A stretch of 64,000 nucleotides of DNA. It comes from Tulasnella sp. 424 (lineage: Eukaryota > Basidiomycota > Agaricomycetes > Cantharellales > Tulasnellaceae). Where the stretch lies: contig WSUB01000113.1 of NCBI GenBank assembly GCA_019633425.1, forward strand, positions 1 through 64,000, written 5' to 3'. This document shows, in pieces, positions 54,293 through 64,000 of the stretch (position 1 is its first letter; each line of letters opens with the position of its first letter). Under the pieces are notes generated by a model. The model was not told where the DNA came from, did no database searches, and was given only the letters and a program-made list of their open reading frames with translations. The position numbers and the translations under genes were made by a program.

Positions 54293-56015
54293 CTAGAAAA
54301 ACCTAGTCGCAACAGCCTCTTTAATTCCCAACGTCAGGTGGACCAAACTTTCGACCGTTTTCCAACTGTCTACAACGCAACTGTCCACACCACCACTCCA
54401 ATATCCGTCATCTCGAACATCTGTCCCCCCAACCTTTATCGAAGGTCTCGTTCCAACGGCAAAGAGGCTTGCGAGGTATAATCCAACAGGCAAAGGATCA
54501 CCCCCTGGGACCTCTGAGCAGCCAACCTGAAACTCCTTGAGACTAAGCTGACGTTCTGGGAATAAGTCGCCTGCCAAACTGGGTGGTTCAAGGCGGTCGA
54601 AGAACAAACCTAGGGATCGGAGCCGAGGAAGAGTGGCTGCAAAACAAGGCAGGCTTGAGATCGGTGTTCCTCCTTTCTCCCATGGGTAGTCCGGATCAGG
54701 ACACAAGATGAGCTTCTCCAACTTCGGCCATGCCGCTCCCATTTCCTCGATGTCCCAGGTTGAAAGGACACAGGGAAGAGAGCAGTAAACGCTTAGCTCC
54801 AGTAGCGTTTTGCACGCCAACAGCGGTCGAAATATCTCCCAACTCAACCGCTCTTGGGATCCGCCTTGCTTGCTACACTCCAGGAAGTCCGCCATGTTCA
54901 GACAGAGGCTATCCAAGTCCGGGCAACATTGAGCAACGGCGGTAAAAAATGCCACTAGCTCTGCCTGACTGAACTTGCCCCAACAATCAAGGGTCAGCCC
55001 TTGCAGCTGACGTGGTGTCTGCTGGAGGAGGTTCGTGGCCTGTTTGATGCCCGAGGTCCAACCTAGGCGTCGAAGGCTCCGGAATTGACCCTCTGCAATT
55101 TCCATGTTGACCACAACTCCCATATGATCTTGAGGGACCCTTGACCATTCTATACCGAATTCGAAGAGCTTGGGAAGGGACTCGAACGCAGCGAGAACGA
55201 TCCGGGTGTGCCATCGTTGGGGTATATGAACTTCCTCCAAGCGGAGGCATGTCTCAATCCAGTCGGCAAAGGATGGAACAACGCAGGGTGGCCACACCCC
55301 AAGCTCCGATTTTACGGAGAGTTTTTTGAGACTAGGGGTTCGACCAATTAGAGCGGAGAACAGGTCCCTAGCCTTGAACTGCCATAAATGAATCTCCAGC
55401 CTAAGTTCCTTTAGGTGGTGAGATACAAACGGCATAATTGATGTGGTGTATTCTCCGCTGAGCGTTGTCCAGTGTAACCTTCGGACTTTGGGTGTTAGGC
55501 AGTTTCCAAATGGGTGGTGTTGACCGAGGAAGGCGACTCCCTCCTCCCAAGGAAGGTCCACTGACACCTCCTCGAATGTGATGGACTTCACGCGAATGGC
55601 ATACTGCCGGAACCTCGGCCAGTCTGCGTCGCCGATGAGATCTAGGTTTTCCTGTAAAGAGCAAGCGAGTCAGCATTAGCGATGGTCTACTAAACCAACT
55701 AAGACCTACATAATGTATAGGCATCTCTACGTCATGGTCGTAGAATGGCCTGCCGCCCGTTATGAGATTCAAAATTGGCTGAATATGTTCAAGATGCCTC
55801 CAAAGCTCGTCCAGGGTGACCTCGCTCCAATTCTTGCACACGAGTGCACAGGCTGCCTGCGTCTGACGGGGTGCTTTTGCGAATATGAGGGACAAAATTT
55901 CGGGGATCGAGAGGGCTGTCTCTGAAAGCAAGATTGAGCCTCCGCAAAGGGCTTTGTGCATCCTGCCAGGGAAAATTTGCCACCAACCTTTCGCAGTTCG
56001 AGTGAATGGGTTCAT
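54293..56015 (-). CDS. F-box/LRR-like protein 2
   Basis: Exons on the minus strand: 55988..56015, 55710..55921, 54293..55651; 532 aa. Exon 1 is MNPFTRTAK. The F-box exon carries LSIPEILSLIFAKAP...LVCKNWSEVTLDELWRHL. Exon 3 starts ENLDLIGDADWPRF and carries the LRR-like part (LKELRLEIHLWQF, LKKLSVKSE, LRLEEVHIPQRW, LQGLTLDCWG). Here intron 1 happens to be open, so the frame runs through it; the conserved GTTGG donor and CAG acceptor still argue for splicing. Closest to F-box gene 1, including its promoter. Predicted SCF substrate receptor; target unknown. Confidence 0.87.
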
Positions 56016-56746
56016 GTTTAGCCCTGTCTTGCGCGACTTTCTTGTATCTTGAGCAGAGTTGATCAAATATTTTCCGATTGCAGAAGTTTGGGTAAAGTCT
56101 GGGGGGTTTTCGAATCGTCCAAGTGACCAGTGTGATGATTATATACCATGGGTGAGGGATTGCCTTTGAACAGGGAGTCGTTTTGCCCTCTCCTGTTGTT
56201 TTCACAGAAAACAAGCGACAAATTTGTCCCGCTTACCACGTCACACCTTTTGTCATGCCTTTTGTTTCTCTTTTTCTTTCGGCGCTTTGATCTCAATGAC
56301 ACCGTTTTGTCTCATGTGCGCTTTGTGGCCAGCTGTGCTTTTCTTGTGAATAGGCTCATCGACAACTGTCGAGAATCAACCACCCGGCAGAAACCCGTTC
56401 AATGAAAAGAAAATGTGGTGGTTTAGATGTATAGTAATGCGCTAAGGGCTTCCTCAGATATAGTACGATAACTTTTCGCTCTCCTTAGTCGGCGAATCGA
56501 CATCATATGTACCGTCGAATTGTTACCAAGGCCTTGGTACCCCAGCCGGCAATACCGAGATCAGAGAGGGGATACTCGCCCAAAGCCCCCCGGCCCATCA
56601 TGATATAGTGTTCATCCCCGATAAAGACACATTTACCGCCCCGGACGTTCGGCATCTGAATCTATTCTCCTGACGGTACACTACAACGACCACTACGGCA
56701 ACTGTCTATCCCATCGCTTTCCTTGCAATAACTACCTGCTAACACA
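56016..56746. promoter_or_regulatory. Promoter of F-box gene 2; shared flank
   Basis: Minus-strand TATA (attatata on the plus strand, 56138-56145), ~125 bp upstream of the ATG at 56015, followed by flank homologous to the preceding unit. Nothing else is recognised. Confidence 0.5.
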
Positions 56747-58468
56747 TCAACGACTAGAAGTCCGACGCACAAAAGCCTCTTTGATTCCCATTGTTAGGTG
56801 TATCAAAGCCTCGACCGTTCCCACATCTCGAGTCTATCATAGGAATTAAAACGTAAGCCGTCGTTAGAGCGAACCTCCGAAATATGAGCCTGTATCAAGG
56901 GCCGTGTTCCAACGTGACAGAGGCTTGCAAGGTATAGTCCTAATGGTATAGGACCCGGATCTGGAACAGCGAGGTTCCAACATTCAACCCCTCGAGACAC
57001 CTGAAGTGACTCTCTGGGAGTAAGCCCCCCGCCGAACCGGGTGGTTCTGAGAGGTCGAAGTATAATTCTAGCACGCGCAACCGAGGGAAGGCAGCCGCAA
57101 CATGCGGTAGAGTTGAGATCGCGGTTCCTCGGGGTTCCCGTCTGCCTGGTATGACGTCGGGATCGGGGCACAGCACGAGCTCCATCATCTTCGGCCAGGC
57201 GTCCCCCATTTTCTCCAGGTCTGAGGTTGAAACAATGCATGGAGATGAAGAGTGGACACGGAGTTTCGTCAGTGTGCTGCATGCCAACAGGGGTCGGAAG
57301 ATACAGGAATCCAAGGACGCCTTCCTCCCATCCGGATCCAATGCAGCCGGAATCTCCGATAGTTTCAGGCAGAGACTGTCCAGCTCTGGACAGCATTCTA
57401 CAGCGGTAGCGAGAAACGCCACTACCTCCCCTTGATTTGATTGGCCCCTGCAATGGAACGTCAGGCCCTGCAGCTGACACGATGTCCGCCTGAGAAGGTC
57501 TTCAGCCTGTTTGATATCCAAGGACCAGCCCAAGCGTCGAAGGCTCCGAAAAGAACCTCCATTAATCGCTAATGCTATCGCGCCTCCCGTGTCCTCGCCA
57601 GGGGGATTGGTCCATTGGTGGCCGAACTCGATGAGGTTGGGGAGGGACGCAAAAGCGGCGACGATTGTCGAGGTATGCCATGGTGGAGGTATGTGCACTA
57701 CTTCCAACCCATCGCACGTCCGAATCCAACGAGTGAAGGACGCAGATACGTCGGGAGGAAGTTCCTTCGAGTCGATATACAGTTTCTTGAGAGTTGGGGT
57801 TCGATGTACCAAGCAGGGAAATGATTCTTTTGCGCACCCAAACCTCCCATAAGTCTCCATTGTTAGCTCCTCCAGCTTTGCAGAAATGAATGGCATCATG
57901 AGGGTGGCGCCCTTTTTGGAATTCATCGTCCATCGGATCTTTCGGACATTGGGTGTGAAGCAGGTTCCGAACCGGTGGTGAAAACACAGAAAAGCAATTC
58001 CTGCTTTGGAAGGGAGAGGTCTTGCGGACGGATACTCATAGAAGTTAATGAAAACCACACGAGTGGCGTACTTCCTGAACCTCGGCCAGTCTGCATCTTG
58101 AATGCGTTCAAGGGTTTCCTGTCAGGTGATGAAATCAGTGTGGACTGTGGTCAAGAAAAGAATTGCCAACACCTACATCGTCCATCTCAGATCGCCCATC
58201 ATAGAATGAATCGTCATCGATTGCAAGCTTCAGAAGGGAATAAACATCCCCGGGGTCCCTCCACAATTCGTCCAGGGCGACCTCGCTCCACTTCTTGCAC
58301 ACGCAGGCACATGCCGCCTGCGTCTCCCGAGGTGCGAATATGAGAGACAGAATTTCGGGGATTGAGAGGGCTGTTTCTGAAAGTATCTAGATTGAGCCTT
58401 CCCAAAGGGCTGCGGGCTTTCTGAAAAATTTGCCACCAACCTTCCGCAGTTCGAGTGAGTTGACCCAT
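56747..58468 (-). pseudogene. F-box/LRR-like gene 3, C-terminus frameshifted
   Basis: Exons by homology: 58441..58468, 58177..58376, 56747..58118. Exon 1 reads MGQLTRTAE. The F-box exon is 12 nt shorter than in gene 1 (FAPRETQAAC). Exon 3 is open for most of the LRR-like part. Compared with the copy at 63220-64000, one base is missing at about 56972 (TCGCTGTTCC against TCGCTAGTTCC), bringing an early stop at 56940. A second base is missing in the TGGGAACGGTCGAGG stretch near 56813. About 60 C-terminal residues are therefore lost or changed. The bulk of the protein could still be made, so it may be a truncated rather than a dead gene. Confidence 0.78.
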
Positions 58469-58884
58469 GCTTAGTTTTCCCTTCCGCGACTTTCTTTTAT
58501 CTTGAGCGAAGTGGATCGAACTTTCTCTACTTGCAGAATGTGGGATGAAATCTGAGCGGTTCTCGGATTGTCGAAGCGGGATGGTGAACGTATAAATAAC
58601 CTTCTCAAGTGATCACGTGTGAACGGTTCCTTTTGAAGCAACAGTCAACAAATCGACAAAATATATCCCCCCGAATTGAAACGACGTCCGCAGTACCCGA
58701 AACAACGGTTGGGATCAGATGAGGGATCCAATCGACTCCCATAAATTTCATCCCATACGGACATATGCCCTACCACGAGGTTCGAGACCTGAATCTGTCC
58801 TACTGACGGTGCACTACAACGACGATTCACGATAACAAGCATCCATCCCGTCATCCTACATGCAATTAACCACATTTCAAAACA
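58469..58884. promoter_or_regulatory. Promoter side of F-box gene 3
   Basis: A TATA-like tataaata at 58591-58598 (plus-strand reading; tatttata on the minus strand), ~125 bp from the ATG. The remaining stretch is the 3' flank of gene 4 and shows no gene. Confidence 0.4.
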
Positions 58885-60592
58885 TCAACGACTAGAAAAC
58901 CTACGTACAATAGCCTCTTTGACTCCCAACGTCAGGTGCACCGAACGCTCGACCTGTCTCCAACCATCGACACAAGCAGCAGAATGACCAGAACGGTCCG
59001 TAGAGCGAACTTCTGACACACCCGCATGTATCGTGGGCCTTGTCCCAACAGCAAAGAGGCTTGCAAGATATAATCCTACTGGTGTTGGATCCGCTTTTGG
59101 GACTTGTGAGGTTCCAACGTCCAACTCCCTCAGACACCTGAACTGAGTCTCCGGGAGTAAGTCCCCCGCCGAACCGGGTGGTTCCAAGTGGTCGAAGTGT
59201 AGCCCTAGCACACGCAACCGGGGGAGGGCAGTTGCAAGATGTGATAAGGTTGAGATCGCCGTTCCTCGGGTGCTGCCGGAGGCGTCGGGGTCGGGGCACA
59301 GGACTAGCTCCTCCATCGCTGGCCATGCAGTCCCCATATCCTCGAAGTCTGAGTTCGAAACAATGCACGGGAGTGAATAGTGGATACGAAGCTCTGTCAG
59401 CGTTTTGCACGCTAACAGAGGTCGGAAGATATTGAACGTCAACAGGGCTATAACCTGAATCTCTGTTAGGTTCAGGCAAAACCTATCCAGCTGCGGACAG
59501 CACTCTGCAACGGTAATAAGAAGCGCCTCTATGTCTCCTTGACTTAACTCCCCCCTGCAATCAAGTGTCAACCTCTGCAGCTGACCTGATGTTTGTTGGA
59601 GGAGGTCTGTGGCCTGTGTGATGTTCGAGGACCAGCCCAGGCTTCGAAGGCTCAGGAAGCAACCTTTTCTGATTATTGCTCGAGTCCTGACTTCCGTAGG
59701 GTCGCCAGGCGGACTAGTCCATTGCATGCCGAACTCGAAGAGATTGGGAAGGGACCCGAAAGCGGCGAGAATGGTCGAGGTATGCCATCCTCGAGGTAGT
59801 TGCACCTCTTCCAACCCGACACAGGTCTGAACCCAACGGGAGAAGGATGTAGATAGGTTGGATGGTGATTCCTCTGAGGCGATGTACAGTTTTTTGAGAC
59901 TAGGGGTTCGGTGTGCCAGGTAGAGAAATGATTCTTCGGCCTCCCACTGATCAAACTCCAGTTTGAGCTCCTCGAGCCTTTCAGAAATGAAAGGCATCAT
60001 GAGCTTGACGCATTGTTTGGACGTCGTTCTCCATTTTATCCTTCGGACATTGGGTGTAAGGCAGTTTCCAAACCGGTGGTGAAAACACAGGACAGCAATC
60101 CCTTGTCCGGAAGGGAGGCTGGTTGCGGACATGTTCTCATCAAATTCAATGGAAACCACTCGAACGGCGTACTCCCTGAACCTCGACCAGTCCGCATCCC
60201 GGAGGAGTTGGAAGATGTTCTGGAAAGGTGACAGCATTAGCATATTAAACAATGATCAAGAGGACTTGCTAACACTTACATCAACCGTCTCGGGGTATCC
60301 CCAGCTGCCTTCGTCGTAGAATTGTTCGTCCTCGATTACGAGCCTCAGAAGGGGCTGAACGCCTTGAAGGTCCCTCCACAGCTCGTCCAGGGCGAGCTCG
60401 CTCCACTTCTTGCATACGCAAGCACACGCTACTTGTGTCCCAGGGGGTAGTTCTGAGAATATGAGAGACAGCATTTCGGAGATTGAGAGGGCTGTCTCTT
60501 AAAACATAGAAATCGATTAAGATCGACGGAGCGCTTAAGGCAGCCGGAAATTTTGTTGACTCACCTGTTGCGACTCGGCTGATCTGGTTCAT
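58885..60592 (-). CDS. F-box/LRR-like protein 4
   Basis: Exons on the minus strand: 60565..60592, 60280..60497, 58885..60219; 526 aa. Exon 1 is MNQISRVAT with a strong GTGAGT donor. The F-box exon reads ETALSISEMLSLIFSELP...CVCKKWSELALDELWRDLQGV. Exon 3 begins NIFQLLRDADWSRF and carries the LRR-like segments (LEELKLEFDQ, LKKLYIASE, LSLRSLGW, LQRLTLDCRG, LTELRIHYSLPC, LRVLGLHFDH), ending VRRFSSR. Intact. It belongs to the second sub-group of the array (genes 3-6), which shares the ending RR.SSR and the LRVLGLHFD motif. Confidence 0.87.
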
Positions 60593-61068
60593 TCTAAGAC
60601 TTCCCGTCCACGACTTTCGAATATCTTGAGGGTAGATAGATCCAACGCTTTTACGTCACGGCTTTGGAGATATGCTCTCCTAGTGGTTTCCGACCGTCAA
60701 AGATAAGGGAGGGAGAAGGTTAAGGTGACTGTACCGTGTAAGTGATCACGTGGGGAAGGTTCTTCGACGGGTCCCCGTATCACCCTTCGAGGTTTACCGA
60801 GCCTTGGACCTCCAAAACAGCGCCTTTAACACTAGGCGTCCGCAGGAGTCAGCGGTCACTACGGTCGGATAATATCCTGAGATCATGGACGGGATACCAG
60901 CTTACAATCCTTCAGCTCCTGGACTGGAGCGGCTTCTATCATGATACGGACACATTTCCTGCCCACGGGGTTCGGGATCTGAATATATTCTCTTAACGGT
61001 ACACTACAACGACCACGACGACAATTGCCTATCCCGTCACCCTCCATACAATAAGTCATGCTAATACA
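60593..61068. other. Intergenic region between F-box genes 4 and 5
   Basis: Duplicated flank (compare GTACACTACAACGACCAC at 60999 and about 56679, and related sequence at 58806). No gene is seen. Confidence 0.5.
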
Positions 61069-62805
61069 TCAACGACTAGAAAGCCGGCGCACAACAGCCT
61101 CTTTGATCTGCATCGTTTCGTGCGTCAAAGTCTCGACCGTTTGCCAATCATGGAAGCTAGACGGCTGATCACGACCAAAACTGACGCAAGAGCGAACATC
61201 CGAAATATCAGGCCGTATCGAGGGCCGTATTCCGACGTTACAGAGGCTTGCAAGGTATAATCCTACTGGTACAGGGCCCGGTTTTGGAACTCGCGAAGTT
61301 CCGACATTCAACTCCTCGAGACACCTGAATTCATGACTCTCTGGGACTAAGTCCCCCGCCGAACCAGGTGGTTCTGAGGGGTCGAAGTGTAATCCTAGCA
61401 CGCTCAACCGAGGGAAGGCGGCCGCAATATGTGGTAGAGTTGATATCGCCGTTCCTTGGGGTTCGCCTAGAACGTCGGGATCTGGGCACAGAACGAGTTC
61501 CGTCATTTTCGGCCAAGCGTCCCCCATTTTCTCCACGTCGGGGATTGAAACGATGCATGGAGATGTATAGTGAATACGGAGCTGCCTCAGTGTACTGCAC
61601 GCCAACAGGGGTCGGAATATGTTGGGATTTAGGGGCGCATTCTGTCCATATGAATCCACGTCATCCGAAAACTCCGAGTCTGCTAGGTTCAGGCAAACGC
61701 TATCCAGCTCTGGACAGCAGTCTACAGCGGTAGTGAAAAACGCCACTACCTCTCCTTGACTTGCTTGACCCGTGCAATCGAACGTCAGCCCTTGCAGCTG
61801 ACGTGACGTCTGTCTGAGGAGGTCATCAACCTGTTTGATGTTTCCAGACCAGCCCAAGCGTCGAAGGCTGCGAAAACAACCTCCGCTGATTGTTATTGAT
61901 ATCCCGCCTCCCCCGAAGCCGAAGTAGTCAGGAGGGTTGATCCATTGGTGGCCGAACTCGATCAGCTTGGGGAGGGACCCGAAAGCGGCGACGATGGTTG
62001 AGGTATGCCACTGCCGAGGAATGCGCACCTCCTCCAACCCGACGCATGTCCGAATCCAACGACAGAAGGACGCAGATACGTCGAGAGGGGACACACATGA
62101 CTCGATGAACAGTTTTTTGAGAGTGGGGGTTCGATGTACCAAGTAGGGAAATATTTCTGTTGCGGCCTCTGACCCAACTCCAATCTCCAGGTCAAGCTCC
62201 TCCAGTTTTTCAGATATGAACGGCACCATGAGGATGGCACAGTTTTCGTTCGCAATTGCCCATTGCAACCTTCGGACGTTGGGTGTAAAGCAGGTTCCGA
62301 AGGGGTGGTGAAGACACAGGAAGGCGATCGCTTCCTTGGGAGGGGGAGATGTTTCGGTTTGGTCCGGATCAAATTCAATGGAATCCGCACGAATGGTGTA
62401 TTTTCGGAACCTCAGCCAGTCTGCATCTCGAATGAACTTAAAGATATCCTGGAAAGGCGATGGAATCAATATGGACAACGGTCAAGAGCAATTTGCCAAC
62501 ACCTACTTCGTGCATCTCTCCTTCAGTGTAGAACGAATCCTCGTCGATTACAAGCTTCAGAAGGGGGTGGATGTCTTCAAGGTCCCTCCACAACTTGTTT
62601 AGGGCGACCTCACTCCACTTCTTGCATACGCAAGCACACGCTGCTTGTGCCTCGGGGGGTAGTTTTGAAAATACGATGGACAGAATTTCGGGGATCGATA
62701 AAGCTGTCTCTGAAAATAGAGAGATTGAGGTCGATGAAAAAGGTTCAAGTCAGCGTGAAACGATGCTGGCCCACCGGCTGCACTGCCTCGGGTGACCGGG
62801 TTCAT
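61069..62805 (-). CDS. F-box/LRR-like protein 5
   Basis: Exons on the minus strand: 62775..62805, 62507..62709, 61069..62448; 537 aa. Exon 1 is MNPVTRGSAA (31 nt). The F-box exon reads ETALSIPEILSIVFSKLP...CVCKKWSEVALNKLWRDLEDI. Exon 3 begins DIFKFIRDADWLRF and carries the LRR-like array (LEELDLEIGV, TPTLKKLFIES, FRSLRRLGW, LQGLTFDCTG, LRQLRIHYTSPC, LSVLGLHFDP), ending VRRLSSR. Intact. It pairs with the partial gene 6 as nearest relatives with gene 3. Confidence 0.87.
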
Positions 62806-63219
62806 CTTACGACCTCCCGTCTGTGACTTTCAGATAGCTTGAAGAAAAATCGATCCAACGCTCTTTACGGTCACGAATTTGGAGATATGCTCCTCCAGCG
62901 GGTTTCGACGGTCGAAGATGAGGGAGGAAGGAAGAAGCTGACTCTACCAGGTAGTGGTCACGTGGAAAGGATCACAAGGTCTCCGCTTCAGTCTTGGACC
63001 GACCCCCAACACAGCGCCGTTACCCCGAGGATTAGAGGTATGCGTTCTCTGCGGTTCTGTAATATTCTGGCCAGCCTTCATTCAGGCACAACTTTCGGCC
63101 CGTTTCGCTGCTCGCATAATCTTTGTGCCTATTGCATTCTCTCTAGCTCGATTTACGTCCACATATATTATCTCAAAAACAATACATATATAGAGCAAAC
63201 TGAGAGGGTTGTATAGCTG
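62806..63219. other. Intergenic region between F-box genes 5 and 6
   Basis: Duplicated flank, AT-rich toward 63140-63210. No gene is supported. Confidence 0.5.
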
Positions 63220-64000
63220 TCAACGGCTAGAAAGCCTGCGCACAAAAACCTCTTTGATCCCCACCGTTAGGTCTATCAAAGCCTCGACGGTTTCCCAATC
63301 ATTGCGCCTCGACGGAGAATCAATGTAACTTGCAGAAGTCCGAAAGTCCGAAGTACTAGCCCGTATCGAGGGCCGTGTTCCAACGGCGCAGAGGCTTGCA
63401 AGGTATAATCCTACTGGTGCAGGACCCGGATCTGGAACTAGCGAGGTTCCAACATCCAGCTCCCTGAGATACCTGAATTGGCTCTCCGGGAGTAAGTCCC
63501 CCGCAGAACCGGGTGATTCTAGGTGATCGAAGTGTAGTCCTAGCACGCGCAACCGAGGAAAGGCAGCCGCGAAATGTGGTAGAGTTGAGATCGCGGTTCC
63601 TCGGGGTTCGCGTTCACCTTGTATGACGTCGGGATCGGGGCACAGCACGAGTTCCGCCATCTCCGGCCAGGCGCCCCCCATTTTCTCCAGGTCTGAGGTT
63701 GAAACAATGCATGGGGATGAATAGTGGATACGGAGTTTCGTCAGCGTGCTGCATGCCAACAGGGGTTGGAAGATCCAGGGATCCAACGGCGCCTTCCTCC
63801 CATCCGGATCCAGTGCACCCGGAATCTCCGATACTTTCAGGCAGAGACTATGCAGCTCTGGACAGCATTCCACAGCGGTAGTCAGAAACGCCACTACCTC
63901 TGCTTGACTTGGTTGGCCCCTGCAGTGGAACGTCAGCCCTTGCAGCTGACGCGCTGTCTCCTGAGGAGGTCTCCAGCCTGTTTGATGTTCGAGGACCAGC
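63220..64000 (-). CDS. F-box/LRR-like gene 6, partial (5' end outside the window), probable frameshift
   Basis: The 3' part of exon 3 of a further array member: CCPELHSLCLKVSE, LACSTLTKLRIHYSSPC, AWPEMAELVLCPDPD, LPHFAAAFPRLRVLGLHFDHL, ending VRRLSSR at 63220. The frame is open from about 63955 down. At about 63960 the sequence CTCAGGAGACAGCGCGTCAG is one base shorter than CTCAGACAGACGTCACGTCAG in gene 5, so the conserved LLRRT..QLQGLTF reading shifts frame. It may be a pseudogene; the missing 5' part would decide. Confidence 0.7.
   Translation of the reverse strand, partial: LVLEHQTGWRPPQETARQLQGLTFHCRGQPSQAEVVAFLTTAVECCPELHSLCLKVSEIPGALDPDGRKAPLDPWIFQPLLACSTLTKLRIHYSSPCIVSTSDLEKMGGAWPEMAELVLCPDPDVIQGEREPRGTAISTLPHFAAAFPRLRVLGLHFDHLESPGSAGDLLPESQFRYLRELDVGTSLVPDPGPAPVGLYLASLCAVGTRPSIRASTSDFRTSASYIDSPSRRNDWETVEALIDLTVGIKEVFVRRLSSR

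Overview
The window looks like nuclear DNA of a filamentous basidiomycete, most likely an Agaricomycete. The reasons are genes split by many short GT-AG introns (about 50-75 nt), pyrimidine-rich leaders, and lineage-expanded families of tyrosine-kinase-like (TKL) kinases and F-box/leucine-rich proteins. The species cannot be named from the sequence. There is no operon structure, no rRNA, no convincing tRNA and no CRISPR. All products were assigned by reading motifs and comparing the paralogs inside the window; no database search was run.

Left part (1-31 kb): nearly everything is a TKL kinase gene, a decayed kinase gene, or a duplicated flank. Four sub-families can be told apart. (i) Canonical kinase: gene at 18467-20155, plus the C-terminal tail of one at position 1. 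(ii) Two-transmembrane kinase type B: 2827-5488 and 8482-10772. (iii) One-transmembrane kinase type G: 16607-18410, 26920-28930 and 40957-43036. (iv) Two-transmembrane kinase type H: 21410-23531, 30654-32686 and 44709-46796. The TM types and the gene at position 1 share one kinase-domain exon pattern (75, 156-168, 75, 198-204, about 234-285 nt, all phase 0), so they descend from one ancestor. Several copies have lost catalytic residues, reading frame or exons.

Middle and right (30-51 kb): the type H kinase is followed on the opposite strand by a GNAT acetyltransferase and a SUMO (Smt3-like) gene or relic. This block is present at 30.2-35 kb and 44.3-48.6 kb, and partly at 21-25 kb. The SUMO gene is in turn linked to an F-box gene, as a decayed pair at 48.1-49.5 kb and an intact SUMO plus F-box pair at 50.8-53.5 kb. 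Between these lie a Tc1/mariner-type transposase relic, an inverted-repeat element and several tandem repeats.

Right end (49-64 kb): a head-to-tail array of F-box/LRR-like genes on the minus strand: one relic, four intact genes, one with two frameshifts, and one running off the window with an apparent 1-nt deletion. Each has a 28-31 nt first exon, an F-box exon and a large LRR-like exon.

Taken together the locus concentrates proteins for four kinds of protein modification: phosphorylation, acetylation, SUMO conjugation and F-box-directed ubiquitination. They sit in a rapidly duplicating, recombining and decaying environment, rich in palindromes and minisatellites. That pattern resembles a birth-and-death recognition or signalling locus, but this functional reading is inference.
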